Below, one piece after another: positions 12,232-23,096 of a DNA stretch of 64,000 nt. Made by a program: the position numbers and the translations under genes. Position 1 is the first letter of the stretch. Each line of letters starts with the position of its first letter. Source of the DNA: Chlorella sorokiniana (lineage: Eukaryota > Chlorophyta > Trebouxiophyceae > Chlorellales > Chlorellaceae); the NCBI GenBank assembly GCA_025917655.1, contig CP084619.1, positions 4,631,001 to 4,695,000 of the forward strand, in the 5' to 3' direction. The notes under the pieces are model-generated. The model was not told where the DNA came from, did no database searches, and saw only the letters and a list, made by a program, of their open reading frames with translations.

Positions 12232-13672
12232 ATGTGTTGGAGCTCCTACCTGGCCGAAGAACAGATGCAGTCAATGGTCACGGCCTATGCCCAGGCGCCA
12301 GCGGGAGGCGAATGGCGTCCATCCGCACAGGTGCGGGGCCGGGCCCAACCCCTGCTGCCCTCGGGCTGCCGATTGGTTGAAACCGACCGCAAGAGCGTTT
12401 GCGTCCATTACCGATGGAGAGCAGCGCTGCTGAGGGGCGCTGGGGGTGCTGCGGACCGTGTGGTAGTGGTTCCTCATCTGCCTGCAAGTCTACCTTGCGC
12501 CAGGGCGCGGCCGGGCCCCTGGCAGCCCGCCACAAGCCCTGAAATCCCGAGATCAGGGGCTGAACACCGCCGTGCGCGCCCCTCGCCCCGCCCTGCAGGT
12601 GCCCTCGCCAAGGCCTCTCACGCTGCCGGCGCAGCCGCCACCGCCGTCGGTGCCTCAGGCCGCGCTGCAGCTGCCGGATGTGGCTGCCCGCTCGGCCTCC
12701 ATGCAAGACGTGCAGCAGATGCTGACGGAGATGATGGCGCGGCAGGAGCAGCAGCAGCAGGTGCTGACGGGGCGGCAGGCCGCCGTCCCCGCCGCCTCTA
12801 CCACCGCCTCGCCGGCCAAGGACGATGAAGACGCGGCCGGCACGGCGGCGGCGGCCCAGGCAGCCGCCGCCACCACCCCGCAGTCCAACTCGGCGGGGCA
12901 GCAGCAGAAGCAGCAGAAGCAGCAGAAGCAGCAGCAGCTGCGGCGGGCGCTGTCCAGTCCGTCGCTGCAACCCAGCGGCGGCGCCGCCGCGGCCCCGCAG
13001 CAGCCCGCGGCGCAACCCGGCAGCCTCAACGCGTGGATGAGCCAGCCGGTGACGGCGCTGCCGCACAGCGTGGCGACGCGCGGCCCGGCCGTCGCGCCGG
13101 CCATGATGGCGGCGCGGACAGGGCGGGCGGGCCTGCCGCGGCGGCAGCGGCCGCCGCCGCCGCCGCCGCCGCCCCGCCTGTGTCGGTGCCTCTGCTGTCG
13201 TCGGCTCTGGCCGCCATGCTGGCCGGCGGCGTGCCCGGCCAACGCAACGACTCGCTGAGCGGCGGCGCCAGCGGCGGCAGCTCCGGCGGCAGCGGCCGCA
13301 GCAGCAGCTTTGCGCTTGCGGGGGGCAGGCGGGCGTGGCGCCGCCGCCGGGCGCCGCCCCGACTCCTGGCTGATCAGGTGGCGTGGCTGCAGCAGCAGCT
13401 GGCGGTGCAGGCGCACGAGCAGCAGCGGCAGCTGTCCTACGTGCAGTCCATGCACCAGTGGGCGGGCCAGATCGCGGCCAGCCTGCGCGCGCTGCAGAAG
13501 CAGGGCGCGCGCGCGGCGGCGGCGGCGGCGGCGCAGGAGGAGGCGGCCGCCGCCAAGGCCTCGCTGGTGCAGCTGGCGGGGCTGCAGGATGGCAACATGC
13601 AGCAGGTGTGCCAGCTGTCGCTGGAGGTGGCGGAGCTGAAGGAGCAGATGCAGCTGATGCTGATGGAGGGGT

Positions 13673-13724
<52 letters not shown>

Positions 13725-13933
13725 GCAAGCAGCGCCGCCGCACGCAGCAGGCAGACCCGGGCCGCAGCCCCCTCCCCAAAGCGCTGCAAGGTGCTGCCTC
13801 GGGTGGGCACCGGCGACCGGCTGGCGGCCAGCGCGCCCGCCGCCGCGGATCCAGCCCCCCGCCCGCCGCCAAGCCCGAGCCCGTGGCGGCGGCGGTCGGT
13901 CAGGCCGGCACCGCCTGCCCCTTCTTCGGCTGA
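12232..13933 (+). CDS. Low-complexity Ala/Gln/Gly-rich coiled-coil protein, unknown function
   Basis: A likely first exon (12232-12330) ends in a clean donor, and the next exon starts after CCCTGCAG at 12599. Its translation holds SMQDVQQMLTEMMARQEQQ, then Ala-, Gln- and Ser-rich stretches. A second coherent coiled-coil segment, QVAWLQQQLAVQAHEQQRQL followed by VCQLSLEVAELKEQMQLML, lies in another frame from about 13150, so at least one single-base error or an unseen intron separates them. A run of about 16 GGC triplets follows, and the frame after it is uncertain; one option ends VGQAGTACPFFG at 13933. I recognise no family. Heptad-like Leu/Gln spacing suggests a scaffold or transcription-related protein. 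The long opposite-strand frame here is rejected as composition-driven. Confidence 0.45.
13674..13722 (+). repeat. (GGC)16 triplet repeat
   Basis: A pure GGC run of about 49 bp in or next to the C-terminal coding part of the coiled-coil gene. It would encode poly-Gly, poly-Ala or poly-Arg depending on frame, and the frame through it is uncertain. Confidence 0.85.
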
Positions 13934-15196
13934 CCGCGTCCCCGTCCTGCAGCGGCCTCCCCTGCCGTCGTCGACGGCTCGCCGTCTGTGGGCGGTGCAG
14001 GGCGGCCCCCGCTCGTACCGCCCTGTACCTTCTGCCAGCGCTGGCACCCTCTGAGCCCCCCTCCCCACCCCACCCCTTCAAGCAGCCGCCGATTGGCGGG
14101 CGGCTGCCCATCACCCATCGCCTGTATCTGACTGACCCCAGCCACCCTCCCACCCTTCCTGAGGGCATGCTCCCATCCCCGGCAGTGCCCATGCGCCTGC
14201 CCGCCGCGGCGGTGGCCCACGCCCGCCGCCGGCCGAAATTCACCCCGCTGATGCACCCCTGTATCCCTTTCTTACGCCCCACCCACCCCTCCCCGCCGCT
14301 GCGGCCAGCCCTTGCCTCCTCGGTGTGCATTGAGCACGCCGCCAGGTGTCTGCCTGGTCTGCGTGCCATTCCCCCTCCTCTGCTTCTTCCCTCAATTCCT
14401 TCTAGCTGAATTCCGCTCCCCTGTGCCGCGTACGCACTACCAGTGTTCTCTGCTCTCAGGTCCCCTACTTAATTGATTAATTACCTGCACGCAAAAACCT
14501 TGCTCTTGCGCCCAGCGCCGCCCTTACTACCGCGTACTAGCAACGAACGAGCGCAGCACTGCCCCTGCACGCCCAACACTGGCTCTTTGCACGAATGCTA
14601 ACCCCCTTTCCCCAGCGCCGCACAGGGCGCCCCTCCTTTGTCCCGCCCTGCCGCCCCGCTGTTGTGCGTGCCAGGCACTTGCCTTTAGGCCCCCGCTAGC
14701 GGTCCTCCCAGCAGCGCCGCCCTGCGCTTGCAGCAGCCCTCAGCACATACTACCGCCGCGGCTCCCGGGCGCTCCCCGCGCCGCCTGCCGCCGCGCATAC
14801 TACCGGCCTCACCCGCCCTGTAATACAGCACTGCAGCACCCTGTTCGCTCGCCGATCCGGCCGTGAGTGAGGAAGCAAGCGGGGGCTGGGTTGAACAAGG
14901 CGGGGGTATGCCCAGTATCTCATGCTAGGGAAGGGCAGTGAAGCAACACAACGACAGGCTGAGGCAAGCGTCTCGAGCACAGGCAGCGCGCATCAACCAT
15001 CCCGGATTCCAGCCGCCACTGCATTGCCGCCGCTGCATTGCCGCCGCAGCCTTGCCCGCCCCGGGCACTGCATCACGCGGACCGCGCTGCTCCCTGGGCA
15101 TCTGCAGGGCTGCTGCCGCGCCGAAGGATGCTGCCGGGGCGGCGCCAGCTGTGCGCCCGCCATCACTCGCTGCCTGGCCCAGTGCAGGCGTCCACA
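13934..15196. other. Convergent intergenic region with an AT-rich spot
   Basis: 1.26 kb between the 3' ends of the coiled-coil gene (+) and the ZNF598-like gene (-). It has C-rich runs, an AT-rich palindromic stretch near 14469-14483 (TTAATTGATTAATTA) and a TGTAA at 14819-14823 that could serve the plus-strand gene. I see no gene. Confidence 0.4.
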
Positions 15197-15231
15197 TCAC
15201 TCGCTGCCTGGCCGTGCGTAGGCGTCCAGCA
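15162..15231. repeat. ~34-bp tandem duplication spanning the ZNF598-like stop codon
   Basis: The motif ATCACTCGCTGCCTGGCC followed by a GCGTCCA element occurs twice, beginning near 15162 and 15196. One copy covers the last codons and stop of the ZNF598-like gene (stop 15197-15199); the other lies in its 3' UTR. The copies differ at a few bases. Confidence 0.65.
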
Positions 15232-18200
15232 GGGCTCGCTCCTGGGTGGCCAGGGAGCCGCCGCCGCCCGCAGCCCACTGCCCCCGCAGGTTTGGGTTCC
15301 TCCACGCGTTCTGCAAGGGCGAGGCACCCAAAAATGCGTTGTTTGGGGGCAGGCTGGGCTTTGATCATGGCAGGCTGGGCTTTGATCATGGCACAGGAGG
15401 GGAAGGGCTCCAACAGAAGACGAGCAGCTGCAGTTGATGAATCCCGGGGTGAGGTTGCTGGCACGCAGCAGCGGCAGGCGAGGGGTAGCAGCTGGGTAGG
15501 CCCTTTTGCCGCCCTGGCCAGCAGCCGCCCGTGTGCTGCATGGAAAGCAGCACCGACTTGCCTGCGGGTGCACTTTGGTGGTTTGTAGGAACTGGTTGAA
15601 GCTCTGCTTGCCCCCTTCTTGCCCTTCTTGCCCCCCGCACCCGCTGCGCGCGCCGCCGCCGCTCCCGGCAGCAGCGCTGGAGCCGGCCCCTCGCGGCGGC
15701 GCCGCCGGCAGCGCAGGGAAAGCGTCGTCGCCGGGGCCGCGGCGGCGGGGCGGCAGCAGGCGACGGCGGGCGCGGCGCCGCAGCGGCGGCCGGCGGCCGC
15801 GCCGCCGCGGCCCAACCGCCGCCCGGCGGGTGCCGCTGCAGGCGCCGGTCCCGGCCTCTCGGCTGCAGCGCCTCTCGACTGCTGCGGCTTCTGCTGCGGC
15901 TTGTCCTGCGGCTTCCCCTGCTGCTGCTGCTGCTGCTGCTTCCACCGGTTGTCGGCATCGCCCGGGCCGGGCGCACCGAGCCGCAGGCCTCGCACACGCG
16001 GGCCGCGGGGGCATTGGCCAGGGTGCACGCGTCGCAGCGCCAGCTGGCGTTGATCTCCGCCAGGCTGGCGGCCACCGCCGCCGCCTCCGGCGGCACCCAG
16101 CTGCCCTTGCCCTTCACCAAGCACAAGCGGCAGCAGAGTTAGCTATGGCAAAGCAACGGCCGGCCGGCAGTGCGACCCCCTCCACCTGCCACCTCACAGC
16201 AACGCCGCCGCCAATCCGCCCATTCACGCTTGTCCTTTTGCTGTGCACCCTCAACAATCCACCCCCACCCTCACCCAGAGTCACTTTCACAATATTCCCC
16301 CTCTTCCCTCCAAAAATACAACAACAACAAAAACCCGCACCTGTGCCTTGCCCTCGGCCTCGAAAGCGGTGCGGTGCACGGCCAGCAGCTCGCCGCGCTT
16401 GGCAGCGTCGGGGCAGGTTGCGGCCAGGTCGGGGACCAAGCTGCGGGCAGGAGGAGGGGGAGGAGGAGGAGGTGTGTGTGGGTTGACGTGATGAAAGTGG
16501 TGGGGTGGAGCAGGTGGGGGTGCAAGGGTGTGTGGGTGTCGGGGGCCCGAGTGGTCAAGAGAAGGGAAAACACTGTTCTTTCGTTTATGTAGTAGGAGAG
16601 GGGGCTGGGGTGGGTGTGCGTTGAACGCAGTAGGAGGCATGCAAGCACGCTGCCAAGGCATCCGGGGTGGCCGGACGCGGCAAGCGCGGCCTGCCAAGCA
16701 CAGACGGCGGCGACGCTAGCGGCGGCACCGGCGGCAGCGGCAGTACCTGACCAGGCCCAGCTGCGCCACGGCTTCATGGTACTGCCCGGAGCTGGTCTCG
16801 CCTCGCAGCCAGCTGCGGGACTGCTGCCTGCACCGCCAAGCACGAACGGACAACAGCACACATGGAAACCGGCTCTGCATAGTCGTGTGTCCTTGCTAGC
16901 GGGCGCCAGCACGCGCGTCAGCAAGGGCAGGCAGCACGCTCCAGCTTCAGCCCCCAGCACGGCCGCAGCCTGGCAGTGTCTGCAGGCCCTGCCAAGCCGC
17001 CGGCGGTGCCAGCAAGCCGCAGCCCCCCGCCGGCGCCGGCCCCCCGCACCCCCCCGCCCCCACCCACCCACCCACACTCACCCACCCGCACACAAACCGC
17101 TAAACACACAAACCCTCCCCCTCCCGCTCACTTGAACTGCTCAAACTGCCGAGCGTCCAGCTGGCTGCGTATCTTGTCCACCAGCAGGCGGTTGGCTTCC
17201 CGCAGCGCCTCTGAGATGCCGGCAGGCGGCGCCGCCCCGCTGCTGCTGCTGGCGCTGCCGCCGCTGCCGCTGCTGGTGCAGCCCTTGCCGGGGGCGGGTG
17301 AGGGTGACTGTGGCGCAGCGGAAGCGGTGGTGCCAGCGGCAGCAGCCTGCCGCCGCTCCCTGCGCGCCCGCAGCCGCTGCGCCTGCGGCTCTTCCGGCGG
17401 GGGCCCCGAGAGCTCCTGAGTGGATGGCGGGCGGGGCAGAGCGGCGCCGCCGTCGCTGTCGCCCCCGCCGCTGCCGCCGCCGCTGCCGCCCCGTCGCGCC
17501 GCCCTAGGCAACACCGCCTCCCAGTCTTCGCGCTGCAGCGGCAGCAGCCCTCCCTCGGCGCTGGGGGCCGCGAACCGCCAGAGCTGCCGCCCCCGCTGCC
17601 GCTGCCGTTGCCGCCGCCGGAGAGGTCGCCCTGCCGTGCGGCGGCGGCGGCAGCAGGTGCCGCTGCCAGGGCCGGGAACTGATCGGCTGCCGGCGGCAGC
17701 GGCGGGCGGCCGGCGGCTGCATGCAGCAGGCGGACGTCGCCGCCGCCGCCCACCACTGCCGCCAGGCTCTTCTTTTTGGCTGCGCGCCGCTTGGCTGCCT
17801 TGCTGGTGCCTGGGGAGGGGGAGGGGCGAGCAAGCGGCGGGGATGTGGGTGGGTGCAAAGCGCAGAAAGACCGCCTGGCAGAGGCGCTGGCGTGCTGGGC
17901 TCAGAGCAGTCGCTGCCAACATTGGGTTGCTGTTGTCGGATGCTGCTTGGCGAGGGCTGTTAGGCAGCAGCGAAGCTGGGCGTGTGGCTGCTGCTGCAGG
18001 CCTCCCACCTGGCAGCGCCGGGAAGTCTTCGGCGCTCAGCCCCCCGCCGCTCCCCCGAGGCGCCCGCGGCGCCCGCCCAGCGCCCGGCGCCGCCGCCGCC
18101 GCCGCCAGCCGCGCCGCCGCCGCTCACCGACGGGAAGTCGGCTTCGCTGAGCAGGGGCCCGGCCGCATCCCTGTCCCCCTGCTGCTGGTGCTGGGTGGAG

Positions 18201-20860
18201 GAGGCTCGCATCGCGCTTTCCACCTGTGCACTCTCCACGCTGGCCGCCAGCGCGTCCTGCAGGTTGCCCCTGCTGCCGCCCCGCCCCCTCTGCTGGAACT
18301 GGGAGGGGACGCTGGCGGCGCCGCCAATCACAACCGCACGCCGCTCCCCGCCCAGCACCGCCGCCAGCGGGTGCGGCGCCCGGCTCGGGGCGACGCTGCT
18401 GCCGGACGCCGCGCCGCCGCGGCCCCGGGCGCCGCTGCGCCCGCCCTCCCCCTCGTCTCTCCGAAACTGCACAGCAGCGCAGCAGCCGCGGAGTTTGGCA
18501 AGCAGCGGTGCGGAGGCCCCTGGTTTCATGGGCCACCCATGGCAGCAGCAGCTGCCGCCCGCCAGCTGTTCAGGCATATCGCCAGGCGTGCTGCCAGGCA
18601 GCTGCCAGGAAGCTGCCGTGCCACCCACCTGGAAGTTCATCTGCAGCGTCAGAGCCGCCTTCTTCTCCAGCTTGCTCAGCGTTTCGCCGTGCTCCCTGCA
18701 GGCGACCTTTGCTTTATTACTTATGTGTATGCGTAAGTAAGCACACCCACACCCACAAGCCCCCACACACATAAGAGCAGATTATGCAAAAAGGGTACCC
18801 ACGCCCTCCCCCACCCACCGCGCCGTGTGCGTCTTGAGCTCCTGCTCCGAGGTGAACACCACAAATTTCTTCTCCAGGCAGGCGGGGTGGGGGCACAGGT
18901 AGTGGTCCCGCTGAAAATGATCTGCACTTGTTGTTTTTGGGGGAGGGGGGAGAAGGGTTAATGGCGTGTATGTGTTGGGGGAGACGCACAAGGGCTGCAT
19001 GGCGAGTGGAGGGGGATGGGCAGGCGAGGGCAGCTGGCGGCTGCGTGCCTCGAGGGCAGGGGCGCGGACAAGGGCAGGGGGCAACGCAACGCCTTTGAGT
19101 GAATATGCTGCAGCGGTGCGCGCAAGGCTGTGTGCCCGCTGGTCGGCACGCAGCCTCGCAAAGCAGCGCAGCAACATGACCACCGAGACCCCCGGTTGTT
19201 GACAACGCTGAACATAGCAGCAGCAGCAGCGGCAGCAGCAGGTGTGCGCTCGCCGCCCCACCCACCCTCCAGATCGGCGTAGTCTCGGTAGTACACATAC
19301 TTGTGGGGGTTGGAGCGGCGGCACAGGAAGCACTGCTCGTGGCCGGCGTGCATGTGCTGGTACAGCTCGTTCTCGCCGTAGTACCGCTTGCGGCAGAAGC
19401 TGGCGGTACGGGGCGCAGGGGAGGGACGGGTGGGCAGCCAGGGCAGAGGGAGATGACGGGCCCCGGCCGGCAGCACACGAGGGAGCGGTGCAAGCGTGCC
19501 ATCATCACATCAGCAGGAAGGCAGGCAGGCAGCCGCAGGCGAGGTGTGATCGACAGCGGGCGGGTCCGGCGCCAATCGCACCGGCACTCGGGATGGCCCT
19601 TGAAGCCGGCGGCGGCCATGGGCCCTCGGCGTCGCCGCCGCGCATGTGCCGCTCCAGCTCGGCGCGCGTGTACAGCTGCTGCTCCGCAACAAACACCTTG
19701 CGCCCCTCCAGGCAGATGTCGCAGAACTGGAGGCGGAGCTGCTGCTGCAGGTGGGCCTTCAGCGCCTTGAGGGAGGGGAAGGTGCGGTGCGGCGCGTCTG
19801 CAAGACACGGGGCGCAAGGGGCCCCCAGGCGGCAGGCGGTGGTTGAGGCCGCAGCGTTGGCACGGCGCCTGGACGGCCCACAATGGCAGGAAGCTGCGGG
19901 AAGCAACCAAGTGGGGCAGCCACGGCCCCGGATGCCAGGCCCGCAAGTCGTCTGTTGAGTGAGGCGAGGCCTGTGCGTCGCGGCCTGGCACCCAGTCCAA
20001 ATAGTTCAAGCCCGCCCACCGGCCTCCCTCCCCAAGCCAGCCGGCTCGCTCGCCGCCCTGCACCCACCAGGCTCATCCTGCCACACGCGGGGGTGCGTGA
20101 AGGAGCATAGGCTGGAAATCTCCTGGAAATGGGCCGCGTCGTCGAAATACGCTTGGGCCGACTCGAGATGCCGCAGCTCGCCGCGCTTGGCCCGGCCCTG
20201 CGCAGAGTGCGGGGACGGTACCGCAGCAATCGTCGTACACTGCCCTGGGGAAGGGCTGCGGTGTGCCGGCGACGGCGCATGCCAGCCCTGCAAGCGACAG
20301 CAGACCGAGGGCCACCGCGGCGGCAGCCGGCTGACGCCCCGCTGGCCCGCTCACCGGCAACGCGTCAAACTCGTCGGGCGGTACCGTCTGCGTGTAATCC
20401 CCGAGGAAGCGGGTGACGAAGACCGAGTCGGAGGGGACCTGCAGGCAGGGGAGGGGGTTTGAAGGGAGGGGCCTGGCAGAGCGCCTAACCCGCTGCCCAC
20501 GCATGCGCCCATCGGCCGAGCTCAGCCCGCGCTTGGAGGGCGGCGTGGGCACTGCCAGAACCAACAGACAAACTCTACGCCCTGTCTCCCCGTTTTCAAA
20601 CCCTCCCACCCACCCAGAGCCGGCCCGCCGCTGCCCCAGCTGAGCGCACCACTGGCTGGGAGGGGCGGCAGCGATGGCCGGGCCCAGGGCCCTCCCCACC
20701 CCAAGCCTGCAGCGGCGCGCACCTGGCAGTAGACGCATCGCGGGTCCTTGAGCACCGAGCGCAGGCGGGAGACGCACTTGGAGCATGCATCCTTGTGTCC
20801 GCACGGCGCAAAGGCGGTGAACTGTAGCGGCTCCGCACACACGATGCAGATGTCTTCCAT
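15197..20860 (-). CDS. ZNF598/Hel2-type E3 ubiquitin ligase with RING, C2H2 fingers and RanBP2 zinc finger
   Basis: This family ubiquitinates 40S proteins of collided ribosomes. Exons: 20723-20860, 20355-20438, 20068-20197, 19582-19797, 19266-19399, 18819-18921, 18629-18695, 18128-18466, about 18009-18049, 17132-17809, 16747-16827, 16341-16440, 15562-16111 and 15197-15310. The RING has Cys5, Cys8, Cys20, His22, Cys26, Cys29, Cys42 and Cys45. Next come family hallmarks: LYTRAELERHMRGGD, GHPECRFCRKRYYGENELYQ, HMHAGHEQCFLCRR and DHFQRDHYLCPHPACLEKKF. DFPS and DFPAL motifs lie in disordered stretches. QYHEAVAQLGLV and PDLAATCPDAAKRGELLAVH match the conserved C-terminal region. WRCDACTLANAPAARVCEAC is a RanBP2-type finger. 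The last exon, NAWRNPNLRGQW, joins after HPQ through a GC-AG intron. Several one-base frame breaks occur in the low-complexity parts. Confidence 0.9.
15349..15390. repeat. 21-bp direct tandem duplication
   Basis: GGCAGGCTGGGCTTTGATCAT occurs twice back to back, inside the GC-AG last intron (15311-15561) of the ZNF598-like gene. The copies are identical as read, which suggests a recent event. Confidence 0.8.
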
Positions 20861-21622
20861 GGCCGCGCCGCACGCTCACACACACGCACACACCACACCA
20901 GCACGCGCTGCGATTTCACTGGTGCTTAGCCGGCGGTGCAAGACTGCAAGCAGGGGCAGGAGGCAGGGCAGCGAGCAGGTAGGCGAGGGGAGCCGGCGGC
21001 GGAGCTGCCGTCCAAGTCCAAGACGGGCACATGGTGCAGAACTGCGTCACGTCGAAGACGGCGCCCGGCATCCAGGCCTCAATATTGTTGAGTTCGCGGC
21101 ACGGTAAATCCTCGGTCAGCAACGGCGGGGCGCAGAGCTGCCCAGCAATGCCGCTGGGCAGCATGCTCCCTGCACCGGCGGTTTCCATATCAAGTCGATC
21201 ACCTGATGCGATTTCTAAAGATGGGCGCTGCGGCAGCCAGTGGGGAGCGCGGCTTCCAGGCGTCGCCGGAGCCTCGCAGTCCACACGGGAAAACAACAAC
21301 GGCAGGCGTACACTGGCTTGATGAGTCGACCAGGCTTTCTTTCCATGACAAGAATTGTGTGCCTGCTGGCGGCGCTCTGCACCCCACCCTCTCAGCCAAC
21401 CGCCGCGTAATTTCTGGTGCTAGCGCGGCATTGCAACAACCGCGCTTGAAATAGAAAACAACAGGTATGGGCCAGCGGTAAGCGGGAAGACACTGCATCA
21501 ACCAGGAGGGCTGCGCATGTGGTTGCGCCCATCAAGAGCGGCCCGGTCAGCACGCCGCCGCCCCCTCGCCGTCCCGCCGCCGCCCAGAGCTGCTGCCAGG
21601 GAGTTGGAGCACAGTCGATTCC
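20861..21622. other. 5' flank of the ZNF598-like gene
   Basis: 762 bp upstream of the ZNF598-like start and downstream of the complex-I-like gene, both on the minus strand. It starts with a CA-rich stretch (20876-20895). No TATA box, RNA gene or further exon is evident. Confidence 0.4.
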
Positions 21623-22722
21623 TCAGATGGTGTAGCCGTTGTTGTCATTGTCCAAGATGGATCGCAGCGGCGCCCACTTGGCAGGCTTGTTGGGGGTGGG
21701 CGGCGCCTCCGCCGTCTCAAGGGCCTCCTCCTTTGTTGCCACGTCGTACTTCCCCCCGCTCCAGTTTGATGGAGCCGCCGGGCAGGTGCGCACGGCGCGA
21801 GTCCCGTACTGCACGGGGCGCAGCAACGGCGGCGGCCAGCAGGGGTTGGGGGCAAACAGCGGACAACCCACGCAGGCGCCGACGGGGCAGGGGTGGCGGC
21901 GGCGCGCTGATCAAATGAGCAGGCTTCACGTGCTGGAGATAACAGAGAGCAGGTGAGCGAAGGCTGGCTGTACCGCCGTACCGTAGTACTTGATGTCGTA
22001 CACGCGCTCCGGCTCCGACTGCGGCACTGATGGCCGGATGGGGTTGGACCTGCGGAGCAGCACGACAGGCGCAGCGTCGGCGGCAGGCTCGTCAGCCTTG
22101 ACAGGCGCTGCGACGGCACGGGCGGCCTCCTGCGGTTGCCTGCTGCGCAGTGCAACGCGCACGCAAGCCGCCCGCGTCTGCAGAGGGGATGCGATCGCAA
22201 CAGGGCCAGGCGGGGCCGCTCACAACTGCGGCAGCCACGCACATCCGCGGCAGCCACGCCAGCAGCAGCAGCAGCGACAGAGGCTCACGCTGGCGGGACG
22301 CCCGGTAGTTGATAGCGCGGGGCAGGTGAGACAGGTATTCCGGGCTGGACACGGGGCCGGTGTACTGCAGGGCAGCAACGCAGGCGCCAATCAGGACATC
22401 GTAAACCTCGCCTGGCAGCATGAAGCTGGGGCAACTTTGCTGCAGAACAACTGCTGGTGCTGCTTGCTGCAGAAGAACAACTGCTGGTGCTGCTTGCTGC
22501 AGAAGAACAACTGCTGGTGCTGCATGCTCAGTGCAGGCGGCAGGATCAGACAGAACAAAGCTGGAGCACACACTCCAGCCACCGCAGCGGGGGCAGGCAG
22601 TGCGGCAGGTAGGGTGCTCTGTACCCTGGTCGCACTGGACGTGATCCCACCTTCCAAGGTGCCTTGATTCCGACGCTAGCCAGCGCCTGGCCAACCTTCT
22701 GCAGCAGGCCGCCCTTGGCCAT
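21623..22722 (-). CDS. Small conserved protein, possibly a mitochondrial complex I accessory subunit
   Basis: Four exons (22651-22722, 22289-22364, about 21982-22107, 21623-21808) give about 152 residues. The start MAKGGLLQKVGQALASVGIK is followed by APWKYTGPVSSPEYLSHLPR, then SEPERVYDIKYY, an Arg-Asp-Ser-Arg-Arg segment and PNKPAKWAPLRSILDNDNNG near the C-terminus. The PEYL...LP and VYDIKYY...RD..RR pattern recalls small plant-specific complex I subunits, but I recall this only loosely. No transmembrane helix or classical presequence stands out. A G6 run in the last exon (near 21766) needs a one-base frame correction, here apparently one G too many. The third exon start is a phase-based choice. 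The gene diverges from ARL1 over 374 bp. Confidence 0.55.
22437..22524. repeat. Three-copy 27-30 bp tandem repeat
   Basis: The unit TTGCTGCAGAAGAACAACTG plus GTGCTGC occurs three times, the first lacking three bases. It lies in intron 1 of the complex-I-like gene. On the coding strand each unit carries CAG sites, but none is used by the chosen model. Confidence 0.85.
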
Positions 22723-23096
22723 CGCTGCTACTGCCGGGCCTAGGCCTGGGGCGGGTTGGACAAGCTCGACAGTCGAACTATTTAGGCCCAGAAAGGCCCT
22801 TGAGCCCGGGTTCTGCCTCTAGCGAGAGCCCGGAAAGCAGTGGGCGCCGACACTGTTCAGACAGGCGCCCCTCAGACGTGCAATCCCTCCCAACGGCAAT
22901 TGTTCCGTGACCGAGGCGATGTCTGCCACTCATAGCACTGCAGCCTGTCGGGTACAGTACACGCGATGTACTCGCTCTTTTCCCGTGAATATGGGCCGTC
23001 CTACACATGACCGTAGCGAAATTTCCTCCTAAGTAAACTGATCAAGCGGCCAGACAGCACTTGTTGCAGCTCCGGCAGAACCAGCCGAGCACAGCC
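22723..23096. promoter_or_regulatory. Divergent promoter region, complex-I-like gene / ARL1
   Basis: 374 bp separate two oppositely directed start codons, so both promoters must lie here. I find no clear TATA box. The sequence is GC-rich and shows no coding exon. Confidence 0.45.

Noticed and set aside
12278-14068. A ~596-codon open frame on the minus strand
   Set aside because: It is Arg/Gly/Ala/Pro-only sequence opposite the coiled-coil gene. GC-rich codon composition keeps the antisense frame open, and no domain is visible.
22723-23096. A possible tRNA or small RNA between the complex-I-like gene and ARL1
   Set aside because: Short complementary stretches exist but no cloverleaf, no A-box/B-box pair and no CCA-side stem could be formed.
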